A stretch of 64,000 nucleotides of DNA from assembly GCA_005402585.1 (NCBI GenBank), contig BIFP01000008.1, forward strand, positions 310,001 through 374,000. Direction: 5' to 3'. The position numbers and the translations under genes are program-made. The DNA is from Micromonosporaceae bacterium KJ-029. GTDB lineage: Bacteria; Actinomycetota; Actinomycetes; Mycobacteriales; Micromonosporaceae. Below, in pieces: positions 37,322 to 46,891 of this stretch (positions are counted from its first letter, which is position 1; every line of letters starts with the position of its first letter). The notes beneath the pieces were generated by a model. The model was not told where the DNA came from. It did no database searches and worked only from the letters and a program-made list of their open reading frames with translations.

Positions 37322-38380
37322 TCAGGGTGCGGTCGGTAGTTGGACGTCTACCCGCAGCCCGCCGTACTCGGCGGGTCGGGCGGCGATGAGGCCGTCGTGC
37401 GCCTGCGTGATCGAGCGGGCGATGGCCAGACCGAGGCCCGCCCCGCCGCTGTGGTTCGTGCGGTCCCGGGCCAGTCGGCGGAACGGCTCGAAGAGCCCGG
37501 CCACCGCCTCGGCCGGCACCACCTGGCCGGTGTTGACCACGGTCAGCGCCGGGTTCTGGCCGACCGTGACGGAGAGGGTGCCGCCGGGCCGGTTGTACTT
37601 GATCGCGTTCTCCACCAGGTTGGTGACCAGGCGTTCCAGCAACACCCGCTCGCCGAAGACCAGCCGGGGTGCGAGGTGACTCTCGATCGTCACCCCGGCC
37701 TGCGTGGCCCGGTCCTGGTACGCGGCGAGCACGCCGGTGACGATCTCGTCGAGGGGCTGCGGGGTGCGGGACCGCAGCCCCTGGTCGCTCTCGCTGAGCG
37801 CGAGCAGCCCTTCGATCAGCCGCTCGTTGCGCTCGTTGGTCTCCAGCAGCTGGCCGGTCAGCAGTTCGAGCTGTTCGCCGGTGAGCGACCGGGCCATGCC
37901 GACCTCGATCAGGGTCCGCTGCACCGCCAACGGCGTACGCAGCTCGTGGGAGGCGTTCGCGGCGAACCGCCGCTGCCCCTCGTACCCAGCGGCGATGCGC
38001 TCCATCATCTCGTCGACCGCTCGGGCCAGCCGGGCCACCTCGTCGTTGCCGCGCGGCCGGATCCGGTGGCCGAGGTTCTGCGGCCCGACGTGCGAGATGG
38101 GCCCGGTGAGGTCCCGCACCGGCCGCAGGCACCACACCGCGGCGGCCCAGATCGCGACCAGCACACCCAGCAGGACGACGAGCCCGGTCAGTGGGACGGC
38201 CGGGCCGGCGAGGGCCCGCGCCGCATCGCACATCAGGCCGGAGCCCGGCAGCCCCACGTCGCAGACCCCGCGGGCCCCGAACGACAGCTCGTTGAAAACC
38301 AATGCCGTCAGACCGGGCAGGATGGAGCCGATGAGCAGGGCGAGCCCGCCGACCACCACGATGCGCCAGCGCGGGGTCAT
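37322..38380 (-). CDS. Sensor histidine kinase (HAMP type)
   Basis: This 352-residue kinase has two membrane helices (about residues 6-30 and 60-85) with a short extracellular loop that contains two cysteines. A HAMP linker, the HisKA motif FAANASHELRTPL with His145, and an ATPase with LVTNLVENAIKYN and SGGAGLGLAIARS follow. The ATG overlaps the response-regulator stop (ATGA). The short loop suggests it senses membrane-near signals such as envelope stress. Targets are unknown. Confidence 0.92.
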   Translation of the reverse strand: MTPRWRIVVVGGLALLIGSILPGLTALVFNELSFGARGVCDVGLPGSGLMCDAARALAGPAVPLTGLVVLLGVLVAIWAAAVWCLRPVRDLTGPISHVGPQNLGHRIRPRGNDEVARLARAVDEMMERIAAGYEGQRRFAANASHELRTPLAVQRTLIEVGMARSLTGEQLELLTGQLLETNERNERLIEGLLALSESDQGLRSRTPQPLDEIVTGVLAAYQDRATQAGVTIESHLAPRLVFGERVLLERLVTNLVENAIKYNRPGGTLSVTVGQNPALTVVNTGQVVPAEAVAGLFEPFRRLARDRTNHSGGAGLGLAIARSITQAHDGLIAARPAEYGGLRVDVQLPTAP

Positions 38381-39042
38381 GCCGCGCCGCCGATCCGGTA
38401 GCCGGCCCGGGGCACGGTGTGGATGACCTGCGGCGTGCCGAGCTTCTTGCGCAGCGTCATCACGGTGACCCGGACGACGTTGGTGAACGGGTCGGCGAAC
38501 TCGTCCCACGCCTGTTCCAGCAGTTCCTCCGCGCTGACCACCCGGCCACCGGCGCGCATCAGCACGTGCAGCACGGCGAACTCCTTCGGGCTCAGATTCA
38601 CCGGATGGCCGTCACGGGTGACCGTGTGCCGGGCCACGTCCAGCACCACGCCGTGCTGCTCCAGCACGGGCGGCACCGCCGGGGCGGACCGCCGGCCGAG
38701 GGCCTGCACCCGGGCGACCAGCTCGGCGAAGGCGAACGGCTTGGTCAGGTAGTCGTCGGCACCGAGCCCGAGCCCCTCCACCCGGTCCCGGATGCCGGCG
38801 GCAGCGGTCAGCAGCAGCACCCGGGTGCCGGTGCCGGAGGCGGCGAGGCTGCGGCACACCTCGTCGCCGGTGTGCCCCGGCATGTCCCGATCCAGCACGG
38901 CCACGTCGTACCGGTTCACCCCGACCCGCTCCAGTGCGCCGTCGCCGTCGTAGCAGACGTCGACCGCCATCGAGAGGCGACGCAGCCCCTCGGCGACCAT
39001 GTCCGCCAACAACCGCTCGTCGTCCGCCACCAACACCCGCAC
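38377..39042 (-). CDS. OmpR-family response regulator
   Basis: This 221-residue regulator has the acidic pair in VADDERLL, phospho-acceptor Asp51 in VAVLDRDMPG, the switch lysine in YLTKPFAFAEL and a C-terminal winged helix ending IHTVPRAGYRIG. The GTG at 39042 has GGGGAG seven bases upstream; longer starts give an implausible N-terminus. It is coupled to the kinase gene. The proximity to the ddl-vanX genes makes wall control possible but unproven. Confidence 0.92.
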   Translation of the reverse strand: MRVLVADDERLLADMVAEGLRRLSMAVDVCYDGDGALERVGVNRYDVAVLDRDMPGHTGDEVCRSLAASGTGTRVLLLTAAAGIRDRVEGLGLGADDYLTKPFAFAELVARVQALGRRSAPAVPPVLEQHGVVLDVARHTVTRDGHPVNLSPKEFAVLHVLMRAGGRVVSAEELLEQAWDEFADPFTNVVRVTVMTLRKKLGTPQVIHTVPRAGYRIGGAA

Positions 39043-39259
39043 GCTTCCGCTCCCCGTGGTCCACCGCTGTCGGGCATACGTTCTCAGGCAGGAGTTAAGG
39101 GTTCTGTAAGCGCCTGCCACAGCAATCCTCCACGGCGCCGCCCTACGGACAAATACGGGCAAGTGGCATCGCGACGCTGGCGCCCTCCGGGCCGTCCGTC
39201 CGCGCCCACTTGGCGATCGGGGGTGAGCTGGGTCACCATGGGGCGCGAGGAGGTCGCCC

Positions 39260-40561
39260 GTGGCCGACCCGTGGCTCGCCCTGGAATTCGGCGTCGATCC
39301 GGCAGAGCGGATCGCGCAGGTCGGCGCCGCCCACGAGGCGTTCCTCACCGGCGGCGCGGAGGCGGCCCGACGCACCGACCGGCGCCTGCGCGACGTGGTG
39401 GCACACTCATGGCGCCGCTCGGCCGGCCTGCTCGACCCGGAGGCCACCCCACCGGTCGAGCTGACCGGCGATGCGCTGGCCAGCTACCGCGCGGCCCATC
39501 CCCTCGCCCGCGTCATGCCACTCTTCCGCGACCTGCTCGGCGGCATCGCCACCGACGGGGCACACCTGATGGCGGTCTGCGACGCACACGGGCGGCTGCT
39601 CTGGGTCGAGGGCCACCCGGGCGTGCTCCGGCACGCCGAGCGGATGAACTTCGTCCCCGGCGCCCGGTGGGACGAGACGCACGCCGGCACCAACGCTCCC
39701 GGCACGGCCCTGGCCGTCGACCACAGCGTGCAGATCTTCGCCACCGAACACTTCGCCCGGCCGGTGCAGCGGTGGACCTGCGCCGCCGCGCCGATCCACG
39801 ACCCCGCCACCGGGCGACTGCTCGGCGCGATCGACATCACCGGCGGCGACCACCTGGCCACCCCGCAGAGCCTCGCCCTGGTCCGGGCCACCGCCCGGGC
39901 GGCCGAGGCGCAGCTCGCCGCCGACCGCCCGGTCGAGCCGGGCGTCGCGCACGTCGCCGCGCTCGGCCGCGACGAGGCGGAACTGCGGGTTCACGGGCGC
40001 CGTGTCCGGCTCGGCCGGCGGCACAGCGAACTGCTGGTACTGCTGCTCGACCATCCCGAGGGACGTACCGGCGAACAGCTCGGCCTCGACCTCTACGGCG
40101 ACGACCGGCTGCACCCGGTCACCCTGCGTGCCGAGTTGTCCCGGCTGCGCCGGGTGCTCGGGCCGGAGCTGCTCGACTCCCGCCCGTACCGGCTGCGCGG
40201 TGCCGTCCGCGCCGACTTCCGTACCGTCACCGAACTCCTGGCGGGCGGCGATCCGGCGGGGGCGCTCGACGCGTACGCCGGTCCGTTGCTGCCCGGCTCC
40301 GACGCGCCGGGAGTGGCGCGACTGCGCCGGCTGGTCGACGCCCAGCTGCGCGCGGCGGTGCTGGCCGCCGGGGACCCGGCACTGCTCGCGGCCTGGACCG
40401 CGACGCCCGCCGGGGCCGACGACCTGACCGCCTGGCAGGTGCTGGCGCGGGCGCTGCCGCCGGGCGCGCCCCGCCGGCCACTCGCCGTGGCGCGGATCCG
40501 CCAGCTCAGCATCGAGTACGGCCTGCCGCACGCAACGTCGCTGCAACGTACCGGTAACTAG
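39260..40561 (+). CDS. GAF-domain transcriptional regulator
   Basis: This 433-residue protein has an N-terminal segment with [16 protein letters not shown] and a GAF-like sensor (about residues 75-215) containing [21 protein letters not shown], as in AcoR-type regulators. A C-terminal winged-helix-like region ([15 protein letters not shown] type, here [14 protein letters not shown]) replaces the sigma-54 module, in line with actinobacteria. GTG starts after GAGGAGG. It lies 40 bases before the aldehyde dehydrogenase gene, which it probably controls. Confidence 0.83.
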   Translation: MADPWLALEFGVDPAERIAQVGAAHEAFLTGGAEAARRTDRRLRDVVAHSWRRSAGLLDPEATPPVELTGDALASYRAAHPLARVMPLFRDLLGGIATDGAHLMAVCDAHGRLLWVEGHPGVLRHAERMNFVPGARWDETHAGTNAPGTALAVDHSVQIFATEHFARPVQRWTCAAAPIHDPATGRLLGAIDITGGDHLATPQSLALVRATARAAEAQLAADRPVEPGVAHVAALGRDEAELRVHGRRVRLGRRHSELLVLLLDHPEGRTGEQLGLDLYGDDRLHPVTLRAELSRLRRVLGPELLDSRPYRLRGAVRADFRTVTELLAGGDPAGALDAYAGPLLPGSDAPGVARLRRLVDAQLRAAVLAAGDPALLAAWTATPAGADDLTAWQVLARALPPGAPRRPLAVARIRQLSIEYGLPHATSLQRTGN

Positions 40562-40601
40562 CCTCCCGCCATCACCACCACATCGACGGCGGAGGTGCAC
40601 C

Positions 40602-42107
40602 ATGACGCGTTACGAGGCGCCCACCCACTGGCAGTCCCGCTATGACCATTTCATCGGCGGCGAGTACGTCAAGCCGCACGGCGGGCGATACTTCGAGAAC
40701 CCGACCCCGGTGACCGGGCAGACCTTCTGCGAGGTGGCCCGGGGCACCGCCGAGGACGTCGAGAAGGCCCTCGACGCCGCGCACGGCGCGGCCGATGCCT
40801 GGGGCCGCACCCCGGTCGCCGAGCGGGCGCTGATCCTCAACCGGATCGCCGACCGGATGCAGGACAACCTTGAGTCCCTGGCCGTCGCGGAGACCTGGGA
40901 GAACGGCAAGCCGGTACGCGAGAGCCTGGCCGCCGACATCCCGCTCGCCATCGACCACTTCCGCTACTTCGCCGGGGCGATCCGGGCCCAGGAGGGTTCG
41001 CTGGGCGAGTTGGACGACGACACCGTGGCATACCACTTCCACGAGCCGCTGGGCGTGGTCGGGCAGATCATCCCGTGGAACTTCCCGCTGCTGATGGCGA
41101 CCTGGAAACTGGCCCCCGCCCTCGCCGCCGGCAACGCGGTGGTGCTCAAGCCGGCCGAGCAGACGCCGGCCTCGATCCACTACCTGATGTCGCTGATCGC
41201 GGACCTGCTACCGCCGGGCGTGGTCAACATCGTCAACGGCTTCGGCGTCGAGGCGGGCAAGCCCCTCGCGTCGTCGGCCCGGGTGGCCAAGGTGGCGTTC
41301 ACCGGCGAGACCACCACCGGGCGGCTGATCATGCAGTACGCCAGCGAGAACATCAAGCCGGTCACCCTGGAGCTGGGTGGCAAGAGCCCGAACATCTTCT
41401 TCGACGACGTGAGTGCCGCGTCCGACGACTTCCTGGACAAGGCGCTCGAAGGTTTCGCCATGTTCGCCCTCAACCAGGGCGAGGTCTGCACCTGCCCGTC
41501 CCGGGCGCTGGTCCAGCAGGGCCACTACTCGGACTTCCTGGCCGCAGCCGTCTCGCGGACGGCGGCGATCAGGCAGGGCCACCCGCTGGACACCGACACC
41601 ATGATCGGCGCGCAGGCGTCCAACGACCAGTTGGAGAAGATCCTGTCCTACCTGGACATCGGGCGGCAGGAGGGCGCTCGCGTCCTGACCGGTGGCTCCC
41701 GCGCCGATCTGGGCGGCGAACTGTCCGGCGGCTACTACGTCGAGCCGACCATCTTCGAGGGCGACAACTCGATGCGGATCTTCCAGGAGGAGATCTTCGG
41801 CCCGGTGGTCTCGGTGACCTCCTTCGCCGACCTGGACGACGCCGTGAAGATCGCCAACGACACGCTCTACGGGCTGGGCGCCGGCGTCTGGACCCGGGAC
41901 ATGAACACCGCGTACCGGGCCGGGCGGGCCATCCAGGCCGGCCGGGTGTGGACCAACTGCTACCACGCGTACCCGGCGCACGCGGCGTTCGGCGGGTACA
42001 AGCAGTCCGGCATCGGCCGGGAGAACCACAAGATGATGCTGGAGCACTACCAGCAGACCAAGAACCTGCTGGTCAGCTACTCCCCGAAGAAGCTGGGCTT
42101 CTTCTGA
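40602..42107 (+). CDS. Aldehyde dehydrogenase (acetaldehyde type)
   Basis: This 501-residue enzyme resembles ExaC/AldB-type aldehyde dehydrogenases that oxidise acetaldehyde and similar aldehydes with NAD. It has [36 protein letters not shown] and the catalytic Cys in [16 protein letters not shown], where the CTC context is typical of the group. ATG follows GGAGG at six bases. It is coupled (TGATG) to a DUF779 gene and preceded by a GAF regulator, a common trio. Confidence 0.93.
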   Translation: MTRYEAPTHWQSRYDHFIGGEYVKPHGGRYFENPTPVTGQTFCEVARGTAEDVEKALDAAHGAADAWGRTPVAERALILNRIADRMQDNLESLAVAETWENGKPVRESLAADIPLAIDHFRYFAGAIRAQEGSLGELDDDTVAYHFHEPLGVVGQIIPWNFPLLMATWKLAPALAAGNAVVLKPAEQTPASIHYLMSLIADLLPPGVVNIVNGFGVEAGKPLASSARVAKVAFTGETTTGRLIMQYASENIKPVTLELGGKSPNIFFDDVSAASDDFLDKALEGFAMFALNQGEVCTCPSRALVQQGHYSDFLAAAVSRTAAIRQGHPLDTDTMIGAQASNDQLEKILSYLDIGRQEGARVLTGGSRADLGGELSGGYYVEPTIFEGDNSMRIFQEEIFGPVVSVTSFADLDDAVKIANDTLYGLGAGVWTRDMNTAYRAGRAIQAGRVWTNCYHAYPAHAAFGGYKQSGIGRENHKMMLEHYQQTKNLLVSYSPKKLGFF

Positions 42108-42454
42108 TGAGTGACCCGGTCTCGGTGACCCCGGCGGCGGCCGAACTGATCCGGTCGCTGCGGGGGCAGCACGGGCCGTTGATGTTCCACCAGTCCGGCG
42201 GCTGCTGTGACGGCAGCGCCCCGATGTGCTACCCGGCCGGCGAGTTCCGCACCGGCTCGTCCGACGTCCTGCTGGCGGCTCTGCGAATCGAGGGGGTTGC
42301 AGAGCCCGTGGAGTTCTGGATGTCGGCGGCCCAGTGGGAACTGTGGAAACACACCCGACTCACCGTCGACGTGGTCCCCGGCCGAGGCAGCGGCTTCTCC
42401 CTCGAAGCCCCCGAAGGCGTCCGCTTCCTCATCCGCTCCACCCTGGCCACCTGA
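42107..42454 (+). CDS. DUF779 protein
   Basis: This 115-residue protein of the DUF779 family has FHQSGGCCDGSAPMCYPAGEF, whose clustered cysteines may bind metal or a cofactor, and ends GVRFLIRS. DUF779 genes often follow acetaldehyde dehydrogenase genes. The ATG overlaps the dehydrogenase stop by one base, implying joint expression. The activity is unknown. Confidence 0.9.
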   Translation: MSDPVSVTPAAAELIRSLRGQHGPLMFHQSGGCCDGSAPMCYPAGEFRTGSSDVLLAALRIEGVAEPVEFWMSAAQWELWKHTRLTVDVVPGRGSGFSLEAPEGVRFLIRSTLAT

Positions 42455-42484
42455 CCCCGCCCCACCCCCGCCCCACCTTTCGTG

Positions 42485-42553
42485 GATCATGCAGTTGTGG
42501 TGCCCGGATGATACTGATTCACCCCTTTTGCGGGGCACCACAACCGCATGATC
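42485..42553. repeat. Intergenic inverted repeat, family A, copy 1
   Basis: The arms at 42485-42505 and 42533-42553 (GATCATGCAGTTGTGGTGCC type) pair with one mismatch around a 27-nt AT-richer centre. It lies between the convergent DUF779 and AbiEi-like genes, where it could end both transcripts. Confidence 0.8.
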
Positions 42554-42572
42554 GACAGGGTGGGGTGGGGGG

Positions 42573-43430
42573 TTAGGGGTGGAGGAGGGGGCGGAGAGTG
42601 GTGATGATTTGGGTGGGGCGGCGGTAGAGGTCGTGGGCGGTGAAGTGGCGCATTCGCCAGCCTTGATCGGCGAGCCAGTTCATGCGGGAGCGATCGCGGG
42701 AGAGACGATCGGGGTCGAGGTGTGAGCTGCCGTCGTACTCAATGCCGACCCGGCGATCGCGATAGGCGAGATCAAGCCGGTAGAGGGCAACGCCACGCTG
42801 GTCGTGCACCCAGACCTGGGGCTCCGGAATCGGCAGCCCAGCGTCCACGAGGAGCAGCCGTAGCTGACTCTCCTGGCGACACTCCGACCGGGGATCAGCC
42901 AGATCGACCAACTGCCGCGCCTGGCAGACGCCGCGCAACGCCCGATGCTCCACCACCTCGGCTCGCAACTGATCGGGTAGGCAGGCGCCGACGCGGAGGC
43001 AGAGGTCCAGCACGGGCAGGGCGTCCATCCGTCGGAGCACCCTCGCGAGGTCGATCGCGCAGCGGGCGGCCGGTGCACATGGCACTCCTTGGCGCATGAT
43101 CGGGTCTCGCACCGGCACGACGGACTCGTGCGCCACGAGTCCCCGTATTCGCGGCACGACGGTACCGGCTGGCACGATCACATGCAGACGCTCCGAGCGC
43201 GCGTCGCCGAACCCGTGCAGCATGGCCCCGGTGTGAAATCCAGCCACCACACCCTTCGGCAACCGCTCGAACACCGCCGCGAGCAACTCGTCGGCGCCCA
43301 GACCGGTCGCCGACCCGTACACCCCCCGGGTCGGCCGGGCCAGCGACCCCGCCTCGATCCGACTCCTGATCCGCTCCCGGCTCCAGCCCGAAGCCAGCAA
43401 TTCGGAATAGCGAAAAAGCCCCGTTCCCAT
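42573..43430 (-). CDS. AbiEi-type antitoxin domain / DUF559 protein
   Basis: This 285-residue protein starts with a winged-helix AbiEi-like antitoxin domain (FRYSELLASGWSRERIRSRI...GSLARPTRGVYG). It ends with a DUF559/Vsr-like domain whose acidic residues (RLDLAYRDRRVGIEYDGSSH) fit a PD-(D/E)XK nuclease core. No AbiEii toxin lies beside it, so it is not a classical type IV toxin-antitoxin pair. Such solitary fusions are common in actinobacteria. Role unknown. Confidence 0.78.
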   Translation of the reverse strand: MGTGLFRYSELLASGWSRERIRSRIEAGSLARPTRGVYGSATGLGADELLAAVFERLPKGVVAGFHTGAMLHGFGDARSERLHVIVPAGTVVPRIRGLVAHESVVPVRDPIMRQGVPCAPAARCAIDLARVLRRMDALPVLDLCLRVGACLPDQLRAEVVEHRALRGVCQARQLVDLADPRSECRQESQLRLLLVDAGLPIPEPQVWVHDQRGVALYRLDLAYRDRRVGIEYDGSSHLDPDRLSRDRSRMNWLADQGWRMRHFTAHDLYRRPTQIITTLRPLLHP

Positions 43431-43558
43431 GCCCCGGCACTGTTCCCCATCCCCTCCTCGCCAGTCGCCCTGTCACCTCCCCCTGTGGACAACCACCCCC
43501 CTGTGGATAACCCCCCCACCGGCCGCCCAACCTGCTAGCCCCTGCCCCCTCACCCGTC

Positions 43559-43627
43559 GATCATGCAGTTGTGGTGCCCTACAAAAACCGCAAAACCACA
43601 CAAGGCAGGCACCACAACTCCATGATC
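43559..43627. repeat. Intergenic inverted repeat, family A, copy 2
   Basis: The arms 43559-43578 and 43608-43627 pair over 20 bases with one mismatch. It lies after speB, the last gene of the polyamine operon, and before the AbiEi-like gene's promoter region, so a terminator role is plausible. Confidence 0.8.
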
Positions 43628-43669
43628 GACGGGAAGGTGGGGCGAGGGCGGGGTCGGGGTGGGGAGGGG

Positions 43670-44683
43670 TCAGCGGGCGTCGAGGAGGGGTTGGGTGGGG
43701 TTCCAGGGGGTGCCGGTGGCGGTGTCGCGGCGGCGGCGGGCGATGGCTGACAGCGCCTCCAGCACGACGCGGTTGCCGAGGTAGGCGGTAATGTCGGCGT
43801 GGTCGTAGGGCGGGGCGACCTCGACCACGTCGACGCCGACCACCGGCAGCTCGTAGCAGACCCGGCGGACCGCGTCGAGCAACTGGCGGGAGGTGAAGCC
43901 GCCGGGCTCGGGGGTGCCGGTGCCGGGCGCCATGCCGGGGTCGACCACGTCCACATCGACGGAGAGGAACACGCCCTCGCACTCGTCGGTCGCGATCTCG
44001 AACGCCTCGGTGAGGCAGGAGTCCAGCCCCCGGGCGACGATCTCGGTCATCTCGTACGAGCGCATCCGCTGCTCGGCCATCCAGGACAGCGTCTCCGGCC
44101 CCGGCCAGTAGCCGCGCAGGCCGATCTGGAGGAAGCGGTCGCCGCGTACCGCGCCGGACTCGATGAGCCGGCGCATCGGCTGTCCGTGCCCGTGCAGGGA
44201 GCCGAACTCGATGTCACCGGTGTCGGCGTGCGCGTCGAAGTGCACCAGTGACACCCGACCGAACCCGTGCTGGCGGGCCACCCCGGTGGCGTCGGGCAGC
44301 GCGATGGAGTGGTCGCCACCGAGTACGACGGGGATCGCGCCGGCCCGCGCCACCGCGTACACGGCGGACTCCAGTGCGCCCAGGGACCGCTCGATGTCGC
44401 CGGAGAACATCTCCACGTCACCGGCGTCGTACACCCGCAGGTCGCGCAGGGCGTCGACGCGCAGCGCGAGGGACGGCCGGGAGCCGTCGTGCGGGAGGTA
44501 ACACGCCTGCCGGATGGCCGACGGGCCGAACCGGGTGCCGGGCCGGTGCGAGGTGCCGCCGTCGAACGGGGCGCCGACGATGACCACGTCGGCGTCCGCG
44601 TAGGTCACCGGCTCCTCGAGGGTGCACGGCGGCACGCCGAGGAACGTGACGTCGGGCCCGAACATCGGGCCGTAGCGGGTCAC
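43670..44683 (-). CDS. speB: Agmatinase / guanidinobutyrase-like ureohydrolase
   Basis: This 337-residue enzyme of the arginase family hydrolyses a guanidino group to urea plus an amine. The two-manganese site residues are in GGDHS, HFDAHADTGD and SVDVDVVDPGMAPG. Agmatine (giving putrescine) and guanidinobutyrate (giving GABA) are both possible substrates, and the operon fits either. The GTG at 44683 overlaps the saccharopine dehydrogenase stop and follows GGAGGAA. A longer upstream frame is an Arg-rich artefact. Confidence 0.9.
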   Translation of the reverse strand: MTRYGPMFGPDVTFLGVPPCTLEEPVTYADADVVIVGAPFDGGTSHRPGTRFGPSAIRQACYLPHDGSRPSLALRVDALRDLRVYDAGDVEMFSGDIERSLGALESAVYAVARAGAIPVVLGGDHSIALPDATGVARQHGFGRVSLVHFDAHADTGDIEFGSLHGHGQPMRRLIESGAVRGDRFLQIGLRGYWPGPETLSWMAEQRMRSYEMTEIVARGLDSCLTEAFEIATDECEGVFLSVDVDVVDPGMAPGTGTPEPGGFTSRQLLDAVRRVCYELPVVGVDVVEVAPPYDHADITAYLGNRVVLEALSAIARRRRDTATGTPWNPTQPLLDAR

Positions 44684-45882
44684 CGTTCCTCCATTCCCCA
44701 CGGCGAGCCGTAGCCGGTCAGCAGGTCGAGGAACGGCTTCGGCGGCAGCGCCTCCGGGCCGAGCACGCCGGCGCCCGACCAGGCCCCGGTGGCGAGCAGT
44801 TCCAGGGCGACGACCGGATTCACCGCGGTCTGCCAGACCACCGCCTGGTGGCCGTACTCGCGCATCGACCACTCGTTGTCCACCACGTGGTAGAGGTAGA
44901 CCTCGCGGGGTCGGCCGTCGACGCCGGTCCCCTTGACCCAGGTGCCGGCGCAGGTCTTGCCGCGCATCCGGTCGCCGAGGGTGGCCGGGTCGGGCAGGCA
45001 GGCGGCCAGCACGTCACGCGGCGACACGGACACCCCGCCCACCCGGACCGGGGAAACGGAGTCCAGGCCGAGCTTGTGCAGCGTCTTGAGTACCTCGATG
45101 AACTCGTCGCCGAGGCCGTACTTGAAGGTGACCCGCTTCGCCGGCACCCAGCGCGGGATCAGCAGCACCTCCTCGTGTTCGACGTTGACGCACTCGACCG
45201 GCCCGATGCCCTCGGGGAAGTGGAACACCTCCGGCTCGCTGAACGGTTCGGTGGTGAACCAGCCCCGACCGGCCTCCCAGACCACCGGCGGGTTCAGGCA
45301 CTCCTCGATGGTGGTCCAGATCGAGAACGACGGCGCGAAGTCGTAGCCGTCCACGGTCAGGTTCGCCCCGTCCCGCACCCCGATCTCGTCGATCTCGCGG
45401 AACAGCTCGTCGGCGGCGTACCGGGCGAAGACGTCCGACAGGCCGGGCTCGACGCCGACGCCGCACAGCGCCAGCCGGCCGGCGGCCTCCCACTGCCCGG
45501 CCGCCGCGAACTGCTCGTCGCCGAGCTTCACGCCGGTCTCCGCGTGCGGGCGCTCCGGGTGCGGGTGGGACAGCGACATCGCCATGTCCAGGTAGTCCGC
45601 GCCGGCCGCGTACGCGCCGTCGAAGATCGGCATGACGAAGCGCGGGTCGACCGCGTTGAGCACATGGGTGATCCGGTGCTCGCGGCAGAGCGCGGCGACC
45701 GCGTCCGCCGAGGAGGCATCGACTGCGGCGGCGACGAACCGGTCACCGTGGCCGGCCACCGCCCGATCGGCGCGACCGGCGTCGTAGTCGGCGACCACCA
45801 TGGTCTCGAAGAACGTGCGTCGGGCCGCGATGGCGACGACGGCGGAGCCGACGCCACCGGCGCCGACGAGCAGGATACGCAT
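44680..45882 (-). CDS. Saccharopine dehydrogenase-like oxidoreductase
   Basis: This 400-residue protein has an N-terminal Rossmann fold (ILLVGAGGVGSAV) and the saccharopine dehydrogenase catalytic region with CGVGVEPGLSDVFARY. It may act on lysine, saccharopine or a polyamine Schiff base such as carboxyspermidine; the operon with polyamine transport and speB favours polyamine chemistry. The ATG overlaps the previous stop (TGATG) and its own stop overlaps speB. Confidence 0.85.
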   Translation of the reverse strand: MRILLVGAGGVGSAVVAIAARRTFFETMVVADYDAGRADRAVAGHGDRFVAAAVDASSADAVAALCREHRITHVLNAVDPRFVMPIFDGAYAAGADYLDMAMSLSHPHPERPHAETGVKLGDEQFAAAGQWEAAGRLALCGVGVEPGLSDVFARYAADELFREIDEIGVRDGANLTVDGYDFAPSFSIWTTIEECLNPPVVWEAGRGWFTTEPFSEPEVFHFPEGIGPVECVNVEHEEVLLIPRWVPAKRVTFKYGLGDEFIEVLKTLHKLGLDSVSPVRVGGVSVSPRDVLAACLPDPATLGDRMRGKTCAGTWVKGTGVDGRPREVYLYHVVDNEWSMREYGHQAVVWQTAVNPVVALELLATGAWSGAGVLGPEALPPKPFLDLLTGYGSPWGMEER

Positions 45883-46891
45883 CAGGAATCGAACCCCAAA
45901 CCAAAACGATCGAGCGTACGGAGCCAAACGTTGCGACGTCCCTGCCGCGCGTCGGCGCGGGCCAGAGACCAGCGGGTGAGCTGAATGCCGGCCGCGCGGG
46001 CCGGCTCCGGCGGGAACGGCAGCGGCTTGCCGCGGACCAGGCCGAGCCGGGTCAGCGGGGTGTCCGCCCCGTCGAGCAGGTCGAGCATCACGCGGGCACC
46101 GAACCGGGTCGCGCCGACGCCGAGGCCGGTGTACCCGGCCGCGTACGCCAACCGGCCGGAGTACGCGGTGCCGAAGAACGGGCAGAAGCGGGTGCAGGTG
46201 TCGATCACCCCGCCCCACCGGTGGCTGAACCGCACGTCGGCCAGCTGCGGGAAGGTGGTGAAGAAGTGCGTGGCGAGAGCGGTGAAGGTCTGCTCCCGCT
46301 GTTCGAGCGCGGGAGCTATCCGGTTGCCGTAGTGGTAGACGGCGTCGTAGCCGCCGAACAGGATCCGGCCGTCGCCGGTGATCCGGTAGTAGTGGAACTG
46401 GTTGCCGGTGTCCGCCAGCCCCTGCCGGTTGCGCCAGCCGACGGCGTCGCGCTGCTCGGGCGTCAGCGGCTCGGTCATCAGCGCGTAGTCGTACACCGGC
46501 ACCACCCACGCGCGCAGCCGGCGCAGCAGCGGCGGGAACGCGTTGGTGGCCAGCACCACCTGCCGCGCGCGCACCGAACCCGGCACCTGCTCGGCGCCGG
46601 TGGGCCGTGGGTCAGCGAGGCGGCGCAGAAGCCGCCGTTGCGCCCGGACGCCGCCCAACCGCAGGTACCCGCCTCGACCAGCAGCACGTCCCGCCCCGGG
46701 TCGGCCCGCTTGGCCAGCAGGGCGGCCCACAGGCCGCTGTAGCCGCCGCCGATCACCAACAGGTCGGCCTCGGACGCGCCGGACAGCGGCGGCAGCGGGT
46801 CGGGCCGCTCCGGCCGGTCGAGCCAGTACGGCACGCGCGCCGCGCCGGCCAGGGCGCGCCCTGGCGCCCCGCCGGGACGCGCCCGGGTCAT
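45882..46891 (-). pseudogene. Broken PuuB-like FAD amine oxidase (internal deletion and frameshift)
   Basis: The first 95 codons give a normal start of a gamma-glutamylputrescine oxidase-like enzyme: dinucleotide fold LLVIGGGYSGLWAALLA, then SGRNGGFCAASLTHG. Near 46600-46612 the frame changes and the protein resumes at RARQVVLATNAFPPLL and continues to the normal C-terminus. Compared with the intact relative at 56433, about 135-140 residues are missing. The ATG overlaps the potC stop and the end overlaps the next gene. It was once a full operon member and is now very probably inactive, unless the assembly is wrong here. Confidence 0.85.

Noticed and set aside
42573..43430. Complete type IV AbiEi/AbiEii toxin-antitoxin pair
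   Set aside because: No nucleotidyltransferase toxin gene lies next to the AbiEi-like gene.
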